Shown: positions 25,266-33,159 of the stretch, piece by piece | Position numbering within the stretch: position 1 is the first letter of the stretch | How the letters are laid out: each line of letters starts with the position of its first letter | From: Caulobacterales bacterium | GTDB lineage: Bacteria; Pseudomonadota; Alphaproteobacteria; Caulobacterales; Caulobacteraceae | Reading direction: 5' to 3' | Length of the DNA stretch: 42,014 bases | NCBI GenBank assembly: GCA_947474395.1 | Contig: CANJID010000037.1 | Coordinates: 1 to 42,014, forward strand | Notes under the pieces: generated by a model | What the model saw: the letters and a program-made list of their open reading frames with translations, nothing else | Told to the model about the DNA's origin: nothing | Database searches by the model: none | Position numbers and translations under genes: made by a program

Positions 25266-25847
25266 ATGGCGCAGATCGGCGATCATCCCGAGGCTCCGCG
25301 CCCCGGCGTCCGGCCGGCCGAGGGGCCGTCCGGCGTGGATAAGGGCGTGGCGCTGACCGCCCTGGCGCACCGCTACACCTCGGCGCTTTCCCGGTTCTTC
25401 GAAAGGCGCGTCAGCAACAAGGCGGAGGCGGCCGATCTTGTGCAGGAAGTCTTTGTTCGCCTGGCCAGCCTGCGGGACCTGTCAGAGATCGAGAAGCCGG
25501 ACCAGTACCTCTTCGCCACCGCCGCCAACGCGCTGCGCGACAGCGTCCGGCGCGACGCCGTGCGCCAGAGGCATTTCCACGACGCGTTCGACGAGGTCGT
25601 GCACGGAAGCTGCGAGCTGTCGCCGGAGCGCATCCTGGCGGGCAAGCAGTCGATCGCCCGCTTCCAGGCAGCCTTGCGCGAGCTTCCGGAGCGCACCCGC
25701 GACGTCTTCGTCCTGCGCGCCTTCGACGGCCTGAAGATGGCGGTGGTGGCCAATGCGGTGGGCGTCTCCAAGCGCGCGGCCGAGAAGCACTACGCCAAGG
25801 CGATGGCCCATATCGCGGCCGCCGTGAAGGAGCCTCGCGATGCGTGA
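25266..25847 (+). CDS. ECF sigma factor, FecI type
   Basis: A 193-residue extracytoplasmic-function sigma factor. Region 2 spans about 35-100 ('YTSALSRFFERRVSNKAEAA', 'DLVQEVFVRLASL', 'YLFATAANALRDSVRRDAVR'), and region 4 is at about 130-185 ('ALRELPERTRDVFVLRAFDG', 'VANAVGVSKRAAEKHYAKAM'). FecI-type factors switch on a TonB receptor gene when its FecR partner is signalled through the STN domain. The ATG at 25266 has gggggaggg upstream; an earlier in-frame start at 25200 lies in the AT-rich promoter region and was rejected. Its last 8 bp overlap the FecR gene. Confidence 0.92.
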   Translation: MAQIGDHPEAPRPGVRPAEGPSGVDKGVALTALAHRYTSALSRFFERRVSNKAEAADLVQEVFVRLASLRDLSEIEKPDQYLFATAANALRDSVRRDAVRQRHFHDAFDEVVHGSCELSPERILAGKQSIARFQAALRELPERTRDVFVLRAFDGLKMAVVANAVGVSKRAAEKHYAKAMAHIAAAVKEPRDA

Positions 25848-26868
25848 GGCCTCGCACCAAAATCGCGCGGTCGATCCGGCCGCCGTCGAGGCGGCCGCCT
25901 GGCATGACCGCCTGCGCGAAGAGCCTGTGAGCCGGGCGACCCGCGACGCCTTCCAGCGCTGGCTGGCCGCGCGCCCCGAGCACGCCGACCGCTTCCAGGA
26001 CATCGAGGTCGCGCACGGCCTGGCGCGGGCCGTGGCCGAGACCCCGGAGATGCTCGGCCTGCGCCATGAGACCCTGGCGCGGCTTTCCCTGCGCAAGGGC
26101 CGCCAGCCCTGGCGACCGGCGGTCGCCGCGGGCGTCGCCGTGGCGGTGGTCGGCGCGGGCCTGTGGCTGATGCAGCCGCGCACCGCCCCCGAGGCGCCCG
26201 TGGTCAGGGCCCCCGCGCCGGTGACCCAGGTCTACCAGACCGCCGCGGGGCAGAGGACGACGGTGGTGCTCCCGGACGGCTCGATCGCGGAGCTCGACAC
26301 CCGCAGCCGCCTCCGGGTCACCTACACCCCCGACGCGCGCCGCCTGCAGCTCGAAGCCGGACAGGCCCTGTTCGAGGTCGCCAAGGGCAAGCCGGGGCCG
26401 TTCATCGTCACGGCCGGCGACCGCACCATCGTGGCCCACGGCACCCGTTTCGACGTCCGTGTCGCCCCCCGCGGCGTCCAGGTCGCCCTGATCGAGGGCA
26501 AGGTGGCCGTCAGCGCCGAGGCGGCGCCGGACGTCCCCGCCGTGGAGATGGCCCCGAGCGACCTCCTGACCGTCGACGCCGGCAAGGTGCGGATGCGGCG
26601 GGTGCAGAACATCGAACGCTTCACCAGCTGGCGCGAAGGCGTGGTGGTGTTCGAGAACACCACGCTGGGCGAGGCGATCGCCGAGATCAACCGCTACACG
26701 GAGCAGAGGATCGTGCTTTCCGATAACGACCTCGCCTCACAGCGCCTGAGCGGCGCCTTCCGGGTCGACCAGACCCGCGCCTTCATCGAGGCGCTGGAAC
26801 TCTATTTCTCGATGAAGGTGGTCGAGCGCACGCCTCAGCGCATCGTCCTGGCCTCCGCCGCGGGCTGA
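25840..26868 (+). CDS. FecR family anti-sigma factor / sigma regulator
   Basis: A 342-residue inner-membrane regulator. The cytoplasmic N-terminal DUF4880-type domain (about 10-70: 'AAAWHDRLREEPVSRATRDA', 'RWLAARPEHADRF') binds the sigma factor. One transmembrane helix (about 89-108) leads to the periplasmic FecR domain (about 130-245: 'VVLPDGSIAELDTRSRLRV', 'GQALFEVAKGKPGPFIV', 'HGTRFDVRVAPRGVQVALIE') and a C-terminal STN-like domain ('FENTTLGEAIAEINRYTEQR'). It overlaps the sigma gene and faces the receptor gene across the divergent promoter, the classic Fec-type three-gene circuit. Confidence 0.92.
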   Translation: MREASHQNRAVDPAAVEAAAWHDRLREEPVSRATRDAFQRWLAARPEHADRFQDIEVAHGLARAVAETPEMLGLRHETLARLSLRKGRQPWRPAVAAGVAVAVVGAGLWLMQPRTAPEAPVVRAPAPVTQVYQTAAGQRTTVVLPDGSIAELDTRSRLRVTYTPDARRLQLEAGQALFEVAKGKPGPFIVTAGDRTIVAHGTRFDVRVAPRGVQVALIEGKVAVSAEAAPDVPAVEMAPSDLLTVDAGKVRMRRVQNIERFTSWREGVVVFENTTLGEAIAEINRYTEQRIVLSDNDLASQRLSGAFRVDQTRAFIEALELYFSMKVVERTPQRIVLASAAG

Positions 26869-26967
26869 CCGCCCGCCGGCGGGGCGAACTGCGGCGTCTG
26901 ATCCCTGTTCTCCTTAGCGGTGGTCGGGGCTAGGGTCGGGTCAACAACAGTTCCCTGGGGAGGGATC

Positions 26968-28542
26968 ATGACCCGTAAGACCGAAAGGGGCGCACGCCCC
27001 GAATCCGATTCCGCTACCACGCCTGAGGCCGGCATCGACCGCCGCTCCTTCTTCGGCATGACCGCCGCCGGCGCGGCCGCCGTGGGCGCGCTCGCCACCG
27101 GCACGCAGGCCGAGGCGGGCGTTCAGTTTTCCAAAGAGCGGGGCGCCTTCGGCGGCGGCGGCGCAATGACCGGCGGCGCCAGCCGCTCGGAGAACGAGCT
27201 CTACGACTGCGAGGTGGACGGCACTCTCCCTGCGGACCTCGACGGGGTCTTCTACCGGGTCGGGCCAGATCCCCAGTACCCGAAGGAAAAGCCCTCCATC
27301 GCCTTCGACGGCGAGGGCCACATCGGCATGTTCCGGATCAAAAACGGGCACGTCGACTACAAGAGCCGCTACGCCAGGAACCAGCGCTGGAAGGCCCAGC
27401 ACGCGGCCCGGCGCGCCCTGTTCGGCACCTACCGCAACCCCTTCACCAACGACCCCAGCGTCAAGGACATCTCGGGCGGCACGGCCAACACCCAGATCGC
27501 CTACCACCACAACCTGCTGTTCGCCCTGAAGGAGGACAGCCCCCCGGTGGCGATGAACCCCCTGACGCTGGAGACGGTGGACGACTACTACACCTTCAAG
27601 GGCGGCATGAAGGGCAAGACCTTCACCGCCCACCCCAAGGTCGACTACGCGACCGGCGAGATGATCTGCTTCGGCTACGAGGCCAAGGGGCTGCTGACCA
27701 AGGACATCGAGGTCTTCTCCGCCAACCGGCAGGGCAGGGTGGTCTGGCAGGCCTTCATCCAGGCGCCTTACGTGTCGATGATCCACGACTTCGCGGTCAC
27801 GGATCGGCACATCGCCTTCCTCGCCATCCCGCTGAACACCTCGATGGACTTCCTGCGCTCGGGCGGTCCGCACTGGTTCTACGACGGCGAGACCTCGTCG
27901 ATGCTCGGGATCATGCGCCGGGGCGGCGACGGCAAGGACATCCGTTGGTTCAAGGGTCCGAACTGGATGGCCACCCACACCATGGGCGCCTGGTCCGACG
28001 GCGAGAAGGTCTACGTCGACATGGACGGGGCCTTCGGCAACCAGTTTCCCTTCTTCCCCAACGTCCACGGCGCCTTCGATCCGGCCAAGTCGGCGGGCCG
28101 CATCACCCGCATGAGCGTCGACCTGAACGACAAGGGCGCGGACACCTACAAGTACGAGGTGATGTATCCGCAGATCACCGGCTCCCTGGCGCGCCAGGAC
28201 GAGCGCTATGTCGCCAAGCCCTACCGCATCGGCTTCCTGAACGGGCAGGGCCGCTGGCACAAGGTCGACCACCAGACCGGCCAGACCAGCGCCTTCGTCG
28301 GGGGCCCGAACACCAGCCTGGCGGAGATGTCCTTCGTGCCGCGCAACAAGAACGCGCCGGAGGGCGACGGTTATCTGATCGGCGTCGCCACCCGCACCAA
28401 CGAAAACGGACGCTCCGACCTCGTCATCGTCGACACCCAGCACCTGGATGCGGGGCCGGTGGCCACCGTGCACCTGCCCTATCGCCTGCCCGGCCAGGTC
28501 CACGGCTTCTGGGTGCCGGGCGACCAGCTGCCTAAAGCCTAG
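26968..28542 (+). CDS. Carotenoid-oxygenase-family (RPE65/CCO) enzyme with Tat signal
   Basis: A 524-residue non-haem iron oxygenase of the carotenoid cleavage family, whose members split conjugated C=C bonds in carotenoids or stilbenes. The four iron-binding histidines are all visible: H180 (NTQIAYHHN), H222 (AHPK), H273 (MIHDF) and H512 (QVHGFW). The N-terminus carries a twin-arginine signal (IDRRSFFGMTAAGAAAVGAL, ending TQAEA), so the folded, iron-loaded enzyme is predicted to be exported to the periplasm, which is unusual for this family. The ATG at 26968 has ggggaggg upstream. It is followed by a Tat-exported DUF3237 protein. Natural substrate unknown. Confidence 0.9.
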   Translation: MTRKTERGARPESDSATTPEAGIDRRSFFGMTAAGAAAVGALATGTQAEAGVQFSKERGAFGGGGAMTGGASRSENELYDCEVDGTLPADLDGVFYRVGPDPQYPKEKPSIAFDGEGHIGMFRIKNGHVDYKSRYARNQRWKAQHAARRALFGTYRNPFTNDPSVKDISGGTANTQIAYHHNLLFALKEDSPPVAMNPLTLETVDDYYTFKGGMKGKTFTAHPKVDYATGEMICFGYEAKGLLTKDIEVFSANRQGRVVWQAFIQAPYVSMIHDFAVTDRHIAFLAIPLNTSMDFLRSGGPHWFYDGETSSMLGIMRRGGDGKDIRWFKGPNWMATHTMGAWSDGEKVYVDMDGAFGNQFPFFPNVHGAFDPAKSAGRITRMSVDLNDKGADTYKYEVMYPQITGSLARQDERYVAKPYRIGFLNGQGRWHKVDHQTGQTSAFVGGPNTSLAEMSFVPRNKNAPEGDGYLIGVATRTNENGRSDLVIVDTQHLDAGPVATVHLPYRLPGQVHGFWVPGDQLPKA

Positions 28543-28566
28543 AAAAAGAGACTTCCGGGGGGAAAC

Positions 28567-29163
28567 ATGACCGACGACGAATTCGCCAGCCGCCGCGACC
28601 TGCTTGGCCTGGTCGCGGCGGCGGGCGCGGGCCTTGCGGGCACGTCCGCCCTCGCGGGTCAGCCCGCGGCCGCGCCGGCCTTGGCGCCGGGACAGCACAG
28701 CGGACCGGCGGACATGGTGATGGAGCCGTCCACCGCCAAGCTCAGCCTGGAGCACCTGTTCGACGCCCGCATCGACTTCGGCCCCCGCCGGCAGGGCAAG
28801 ACCCTGCCCTGGGGCGGCACCCAGGGCTACACCCCCGTGGGTCCGCGCGGCGGAATCGTGCGCGGCCCCCGTTTGAACGGGAAGGTCGTCGAGTCCAGCG
28901 GCGCCGACTACGCCTTCGTGCGGGGGGACGGGGTCCTCGACCTCAACGCCCACTACCTGCTCGAGGCCGACGACGGCACGCTGATCTACATCGAGAACCG
29001 CGGCTACGGATATCAGCGCAAGATCATCTGCACGCCGAGGTTCAAGGTGGAGAAGGGCCCGCACGACTGGCTTACCCACACGGTGATCGTCGGGACCGTT
29101 GAGCCCCGCCGCGAGCCGGTCGACCATTCGATCTTCAGCTACTACGGGGTCGTCTGGTCCTGA
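28567..29163 (+). CDS. DUF3237 domain protein with Tat signal
   Basis: A 198-residue exported protein. The twin-arginine signal is SRRDLLGLVAAAGAGLAGTS, with likely cleavage after 'ALAGQPA'. The DUF3237 barrel covers about 55-198 ('LSLEHLFDARIDFG', 'GPRLNGKVVESSGADYAFVR', 'DLNAHYLLEADDGTLIYIEN', 'WLTHTVIVGTVE', 'FSYYGVVWS'). DUF3237 proteins are small beta-barrels often found beside catabolic genes; their role is not established. It starts 24 nt after the oxygenase gene, in the same direction, and shares its export route, so the two probably act together. Confidence 0.88.
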   Translation: MTDDEFASRRDLLGLVAAAGAGLAGTSALAGQPAAAPALAPGQHSGPADMVMEPSTAKLSLEHLFDARIDFGPRRQGKTLPWGGTQGYTPVGPRGGIVRGPRLNGKVVESSGADYAFVRGDGVLDLNAHYLLEADDGTLIYIENRGYGYQRKIICTPRFKVEKGPHDWLTHTVIVGTVEPRREPVDHSIFSYYGVVWS

Positions 29164-29189
29164 GATAAAAGAACAAAGGGGAGGGGACC

Positions 29190-30323
29190 ATGAAGTCTCT
29201 AGGAATGCTTTCACTGGCCGCAGGCGTCGCCCTTGCAGCCCTGGGGATAGCGGGGTCGTCCAGCGCGGCCTCCGTCGTCTTCCAGGAACGCAGCGCCGCG
29301 CCGCCGAACAACGCCTGCGACCGAGCCTGCCTGGACGGCTGGGCCGACCGCTACATGGCCGCCCTGGTGGCCCATGACGTTAAGAGCCTGCCCTGGGCCA
29401 AAGGCGCCCGGTTCTCCGAGAACAACGTCATGCTCAAGCCCGGCGACGGGCTGTGGAAAACCATCTCGTCCAAGGGCGAGAAGATCTCCGAGCTGCACTT
29501 CGCCGACGTGCCCCGCCAAACCGCCGGCTTCTTCTCCATCGTCAAGGAGAGGGACGTCTCCGGCTTCTTCGCGCTTCGGCTCAAGATCGTCGACGGCCAG
29601 ATCGTCGAAGCGGAGACCAACATCTCCCGCCAGGCGCCTCGTCCGGCGGTAGCGCCCGCGGCCGCCCCCCGTCCCGCCGCAGCCCCCGCCGGCGCCCCCG
29701 CGGCGGGCCCCGGCGCAGGGGCCGGCGGCGGCACGGGCTTCACCACCTCCACTCCCGAGGCCTTCCGTCACTACGAGGCCTTCGGCGACGTCCTGCCCGC
29801 CGCCGAGCGGGTCGGCCGCGGCCGCTACCAGGACATCGGCAACGGCTACTGGGCGACCATGCAGCTCAACGACGGCCAGCTCCTGACCAAGTTCGCGGTC
29901 GATTGCGGCCGGGTCGAGGACGGGGCCATCACCTCCGGCGGCGTGCTTCCCAACGGCCAGCGCCGCATGACCTGCGGCGAGCAGTTCGCCACCGGCAACT
30001 ACCGCACCGACACTGACGTGCGCGACCGGGAGGCCGTGCTGATCGACGAGGAGAAGGGGCTGGTGCTCTACCGCGCCTTCATCGACCACAACGCGGCGGC
30101 CAAGACGCTCCGCAACATCCGCGGCGAGGAGCGGCCCTCGGGCCAGCGTCAACCCTCGACCTTCTCCCTGCTGGAGCTGTTCAAGATCAAGAACGGCGAG
30201 ATCTGGCGGGTCGAGGTAGTGCACACCAACGTGCCCTACCGCATGCCTTCCCCCTGGCGTCGGGTCGACGCTGACTTTGCTGACCCGGCCGCCTACGCCG
30301 CCTGGTCGGGAGGGGCCAAATGA
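29190..30323 (+). CDS. Cys-rich exported NTF2-like protein (copy A)
   Basis: A 377-residue exported protein. A signal peptide (1-26, ending SSAA) is followed by the conserved box 'CDRACLDGWADRYMAALVAH' and an NTF2-like domain ('FSENNVMLKPGDGLWKTI', 'FALRLKIVDGQIVEAETN'). A low-complexity Ala/Pro/Gly hinge (about 150-185) leads to a second domain with 'GRYQDIGNGYWATMQLNDGQ', 'VDCGRVEDG', 'MTCGEQF' and 'FSLLELFKIKNGEIWRVEVV'. The Cys positions suggest disulfides. It is the first of three tandem paralogues and is closer to the third than to the second. The ATG has gagggga upstream, and its stop overlaps the next start as ATGA. Function unknown. Confidence 0.85.
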   Translation: MKSLGMLSLAAGVALAALGIAGSSSAASVVFQERSAAPPNNACDRACLDGWADRYMAALVAHDVKSLPWAKGARFSENNVMLKPGDGLWKTISSKGEKISELHFADVPRQTAGFFSIVKERDVSGFFALRLKIVDGQIVEAETNISRQAPRPAVAPAAAPRPAAAPAGAPAAGPGAGAGGGTGFTTSTPEAFRHYEAFGDVLPAAERVGRGRYQDIGNGYWATMQLNDGQLLTKFAVDCGRVEDGAITSGGVLPNGQRRMTCGEQFATGNYRTDTDVRDREAVLIDEEKGLVLYRAFIDHNAAAKTLRNIRGEERPSGQRQPSTFSLLELFKIKNGEIWRVEVVHTNVPYRMPSPWRRVDADFADPAAYAAWSGGAK

Positions 30324-31417
30324 GCCGTCACCTGCAAATCCTCGGCGCCGGCCTGATCGCCGCCGGATCTCTCGCCGCCTACTCCGCCGTCGCCGCGACC
30401 ACCGCGGCTCCGGCCGCCGCGGCCCCTTCCGCGAAAGCAGCGCCGGCCAAGGCCAGGGCGACGCCCAAGCCCTCCTGCGACCGCGCCTGCCTTGAGGGCT
30501 TCGTCGACCGCTACATCGACGCCATGATCGCCAAGGACATCAAGCGCCTGCCCTGGGGCGACCGGGTGAAGTTCACGGAGAACACCGTTCCGCTCCTCGT
30601 GGGCGACGGCCTCTGGGGCTCGATCAGCGCCCGCGGCCCCAAGTCGGCCGAGGTGAAGGTGGCCGATCCCGCCACCGGCCAGGTCGGCTTCTACGGCGTG
30701 GTCATCGAGCGCGACACGGTGCCGGGCTTCCTGGCGCTGCGCCTGAAGATCGAGAACAACCGCATCGCCGAGGTCGAGACCCTGGTGAACCGCCAGCCGC
30801 CTCCGCGCGGCGGCGGGGCCGGCGGCGCCGGCGCGGCTCGCGCGCCGTCCACGGCGGGGGTCGATCCCATGACCTCCAGCCACTTCCCCGAGCTGGGCGA
30901 GGCGGTGAAGGCCTCCGAGCGCACGCCGCGCGCGGCCATGGTCAAGGCGGCGGACGGCTACTTCTCCACCCTGCAGCGCAACAATGGGCGGCTGTTCACC
31001 AGCTTCACCAATGACTGCGCCCGCAAGGAGAACGGCTTCCTGTCGGCCAGCGGGGCGGACAACAGCTGCGGCGGCCAGTTCAAGCTCGGCCGCTACCGCT
31101 ACGACAGCGCCGTGCGCGACCGCGACTACATGGTCGTGGATGAGGAGCGCGGCGTGGTCATGGCCCGGGTCTACATCGACCACGACGCCACATTGCTGGA
31201 CTACACCCTGACCGACGGCACGAAGGCGAGCTCGACCTACCACGTGCCCCACACCCTGACCGGGCTCGAGATCTTCAAGATCAAGGGCGGCAAGATCGCC
31301 AAGGTCGAGGTGGTGCACCTGGAAGTGCCCTACGGAACCCGCTCGACCTGGAAACAGGACCCGGGCTCGGTCTCCGACCTGCAGAAGCCGATCCCTGCCA
31401 TCTACAAGGGCAAGTGA
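30320..31417 (+). CDS. Cys-rich exported NTF2-like protein (copy B)
   Basis: A 365-residue paralogue of its neighbours. The signal peptide is followed by an Ala/Lys/Pro stretch, then 'CDRACLEGFVDRYIDAMIAK', 'VKFTENTVPLLVGDGLWGSI', 'QVGFYGVVIERD', 'LALRLKIENNRIAEVETLVN', a Gly/Ala hinge and a second domain with 'NDCARKENGF', 'NSCGGQF' and 'LTGLEIFKIKGGKIAKVEVV'. The Cys pattern is kept, but the sequence is the most divergent of the three. Its start overlaps the stop of copy A by 4 bp, which indicates translational coupling. A strong hairpin follows before copy A'. The NTF2-like fold hints at a small hydrophobic ligand or an isomerase-like activity, which remains unproven. Confidence 0.85.
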   Translation: MSRHLQILGAGLIAAGSLAAYSAVAATTAAPAAAAPSAKAAPAKARATPKPSCDRACLEGFVDRYIDAMIAKDIKRLPWGDRVKFTENTVPLLVGDGLWGSISARGPKSAEVKVADPATGQVGFYGVVIERDTVPGFLALRLKIENNRIAEVETLVNRQPPPRGGGAGGAGAARAPSTAGVDPMTSSHFPELGEAVKASERTPRAAMVKAADGYFSTLQRNNGRLFTSFTNDCARKENGFLSASGADNSCGGQFKLGRYRYDSAVRDRDYMVVDEERGVVMARVYIDHDATLLDYTLTDGTKASSTYHVPHTLTGLEIFKIKGGKIAKVEVVHLEVPYGTRSTWKQDPGSVSDLQKPIPAIYKGK

Positions 31418-31425
31418 CGAACCGC

Positions 31426-31458
31426 GCCGGCCCTCTCCCCTCGTGGGAGAGGACCGGC
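31426..31458. repeat. Strong intercistronic palindrome (REP-like)
   Basis: GCCGG-c-CCTCTCCC pairs with GGGAGAGG-a-CCGGC around a 5-nt loop, a 13-bp interrupted stem between copies B and A' of the NTF2-like genes. It shares its CCTCTCCC/GGGAGAGG arms with the element at 10211-10260. It could attenuate or stabilise the operon mRNA. Confidence 0.6.
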
Positions 31459-31497
31459 GGCGGGCGGTCATCGGGCGTCGAAAAAGGGGTGGCGATC

Positions 31498-32568
31498 ATG
31501 CGTGCCTTTGGCTTGGCGCCGCTTGGCGCCGGAATCGTTTTGGTGGTCGTGGCCTCGGCCGGGCCGTCGTCGGCCGCGTCGGTCATCTTCCAGGAGCGCA
31601 GTGCGGCGCCGCCGAACAACGCCTGCGACCGGGCGTGCCTGGACGCCTGGTCCGACCGCTACATGGCCGCCCTGGTCGCCCATGATCCGGGGCGGCTGCC
31701 CTGGGCCAGGGACGCGCGCTTCTCCGAGAACAACGTCATGCTCAAGCCCGGCGACGGGCTGTGGAAGACCATCTCCGGCAAGGGCGGGGCGATCTCGGAG
31801 CTGCACTACGCCGACGTCGCCGCCCAGCAGGCCGGCTTCATGAGCATGGTCCGCGAGCGCGACTACACCGCCTATTACTCGATGCGGCTCAAGATCGTGG
31901 ACGGCCGGATCGCCGAGGTCGAGACCGTGGTCAACCGCATCGCGCCCAGCGCAGGCGCCATCGGTCCGGGTGGCGGCGCGGGCTTCACCCCCTCGACGCC
32001 GGAGAGCTTCCGCCACTTCCCCGGATTCGGCGACATCATGCCGGTCGGGCGCCGGGTGGGCCGCGGCCGTTACCAGGACATCACCTGGGGCTACTACGCC
32101 ACCCTGCAGCTCAACGACGGCGCCCTCTTCACCCAGTTCGCCGACGACTGTTCGCGCAGCGAGAACGGCTCAATCACCTCCGGCGGGAACCTCCCCAACG
32201 GCCAGCGCCGCCCGAGTTGTCGCGAGCAGTTCGCCAGCGGCAACTATCGCACCGACACCAGCGTGCCCGACCGCGAGATCATCCTGATCGACGAGGAAAA
32301 GGGCCTGGTCCTGGCCCGCGACTTCATCCACCACAATGCGGCGGCGACGACCATCCGCAACGCCGCCGGCGAGGAGCGGCCGTCGACCCAGCGCAGCCCG
32401 TCGAGCTTCTTCGGCTTTGTCACCTTCAAGATCATCGACGGCAAGATCAACAAGGTCGAGGCCCTGACCACCAGCCCGCCCTACCACTCCACCACGCCCT
32501 GGCGGCGCGTCGACGCCGACATCGCCGACTTCAGCGCCACCGCCGCCTGGACGGGCGGGGACAAGTAG
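31498..32568 (+). CDS. Cys-rich exported NTF2-like protein (copy A')
   Basis: A 356-residue paralogue very similar to copy A. After the signal peptide (1-27) comes the shared 'FQERSAAPPNNACDRACLDA', then 'FSENNVMLKPGDGLWKTI', 'YYSMRLKIVDGRIAEVETVV', a shorter Gly hinge, 'GRYQDITWGYYATLQLNDGA', 'DDCSRSENGS', 'PSCREQF' and 'FGFVTFKIIDGKINKVEALT'. It lacks the long Ala/Pro hinge of copy A. The ATG at 31498 was chosen because the aaaaagggg site precedes it and the signal peptide starts there. It lies downstream of the REP-like palindrome and is the last gene of the oxygenase/DUF3237/NTF2-like run on the plus strand. Confidence 0.85.
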   Translation: MRAFGLAPLGAGIVLVVVASAGPSSAASVIFQERSAAPPNNACDRACLDAWSDRYMAALVAHDPGRLPWARDARFSENNVMLKPGDGLWKTISGKGGAISELHYADVAAQQAGFMSMVRERDYTAYYSMRLKIVDGRIAEVETVVNRIAPSAGAIGPGGGAGFTPSTPESFRHFPGFGDIMPVGRRVGRGRYQDITWGYYATLQLNDGALFTQFADDCSRSENGSITSGGNLPNGQRRPSCREQFASGNYRTDTSVPDREIILIDEEKGLVLARDFIHHNAAATTIRNAAGEERPSTQRSPSSFFGFVTFKIIDGKINKVEALTTSPPYHSTTPWRRVDADIADFSATAAWTGGDK

Positions 32569-32613
32569 AACCTCGCGCCGACAGCGCTGATGTTCGGACG
32601 CCGTTCCAGACGA

Positions 32614-33141
32614 CTATTTCAGAAGGTCTCGGTCGGACGGTTGCTCTGCGTGCAGAAACTGCATCACTGCGGTCGTGGGCGGCGGTCGCTCTAGATACCC
32701 GATGAACTTGCCACCATTGAGCCAGAAGCAGGCGTGGAAGCCATCGTCGGTGTCCTGGCATCTAGTCGGCGCACCATAGGTCTCCTTCAGGTTCTCCAGG
32801 ATTGCCTTAGCGTCCTTGGCGCCGATTGGAGAAAGTCCGAAGGGCAGACCCTCGTTGACGATCACCCCAACGAGACGACCATCCTTGAACTGGAAACTGA
32901 CATCCTGGTCGTGTTGAGCCGATCGCTTTCGCGCAACCAGTAGGTCCATCCAGCCATCCTTGTTGGGCTCTGGCTTCTGGTTGGCCACAGCCTCAGGCAC
33001 GAGAGACCTAACCTCTGGGACGGTCATGCCGACGGTAGTTGATTGCCAGAGCACGATCCGCTCAGCGGAGACACCCACCGCGACTGGCAGGGGACTGGCG
33101 ACACATATCGTCAGCACCACAGCGACCGCGACCCATCTCAT
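32614..33141 (-). CDS. Exported protein of unknown function
   Basis: A 175-residue protein with an N-terminal signal peptide (about 1-26, 'MRWVAVAVVLTICVASPLP', ending GVSA). A mixed alpha/beta domain follows with 'TTVGMTVPEVRSLVPEAV', 'VSFQFKDGRLVGVIVNEG', 'AKAILENLKETYGAPTRC' and 'FHACFWLNGGKFIGYLER'. The pattern of a short strand, 'GMT..EV..L', and a late 'L...YG.P' resembles small periplasmic beta-lactamase-inhibitor-like or SmpA-like domains, but I cannot name the family. Base composition here is visibly less GC-rich than in its neighbours, which may reflect acquisition. It is 18 nt downstream of the PQQ dehydrogenase gene in the same direction. Confidence 0.75.
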   Translation of the reverse strand: MRWVAVAVVLTICVASPLPVAVGVSAERIVLWQSTTVGMTVPEVRSLVPEAVANQKPEPNKDGWMDLLVARKRSAQHDQDVSFQFKDGRLVGVIVNEGLPFGLSPIGAKDAKAILENLKETYGAPTRCQDTDDGFHACFWLNGGKFIGYLERPPPTTAVMQFLHAEQPSDRDLLK

Positions 33142-33159
33142 CGGTCCCGTATCTCTCTT

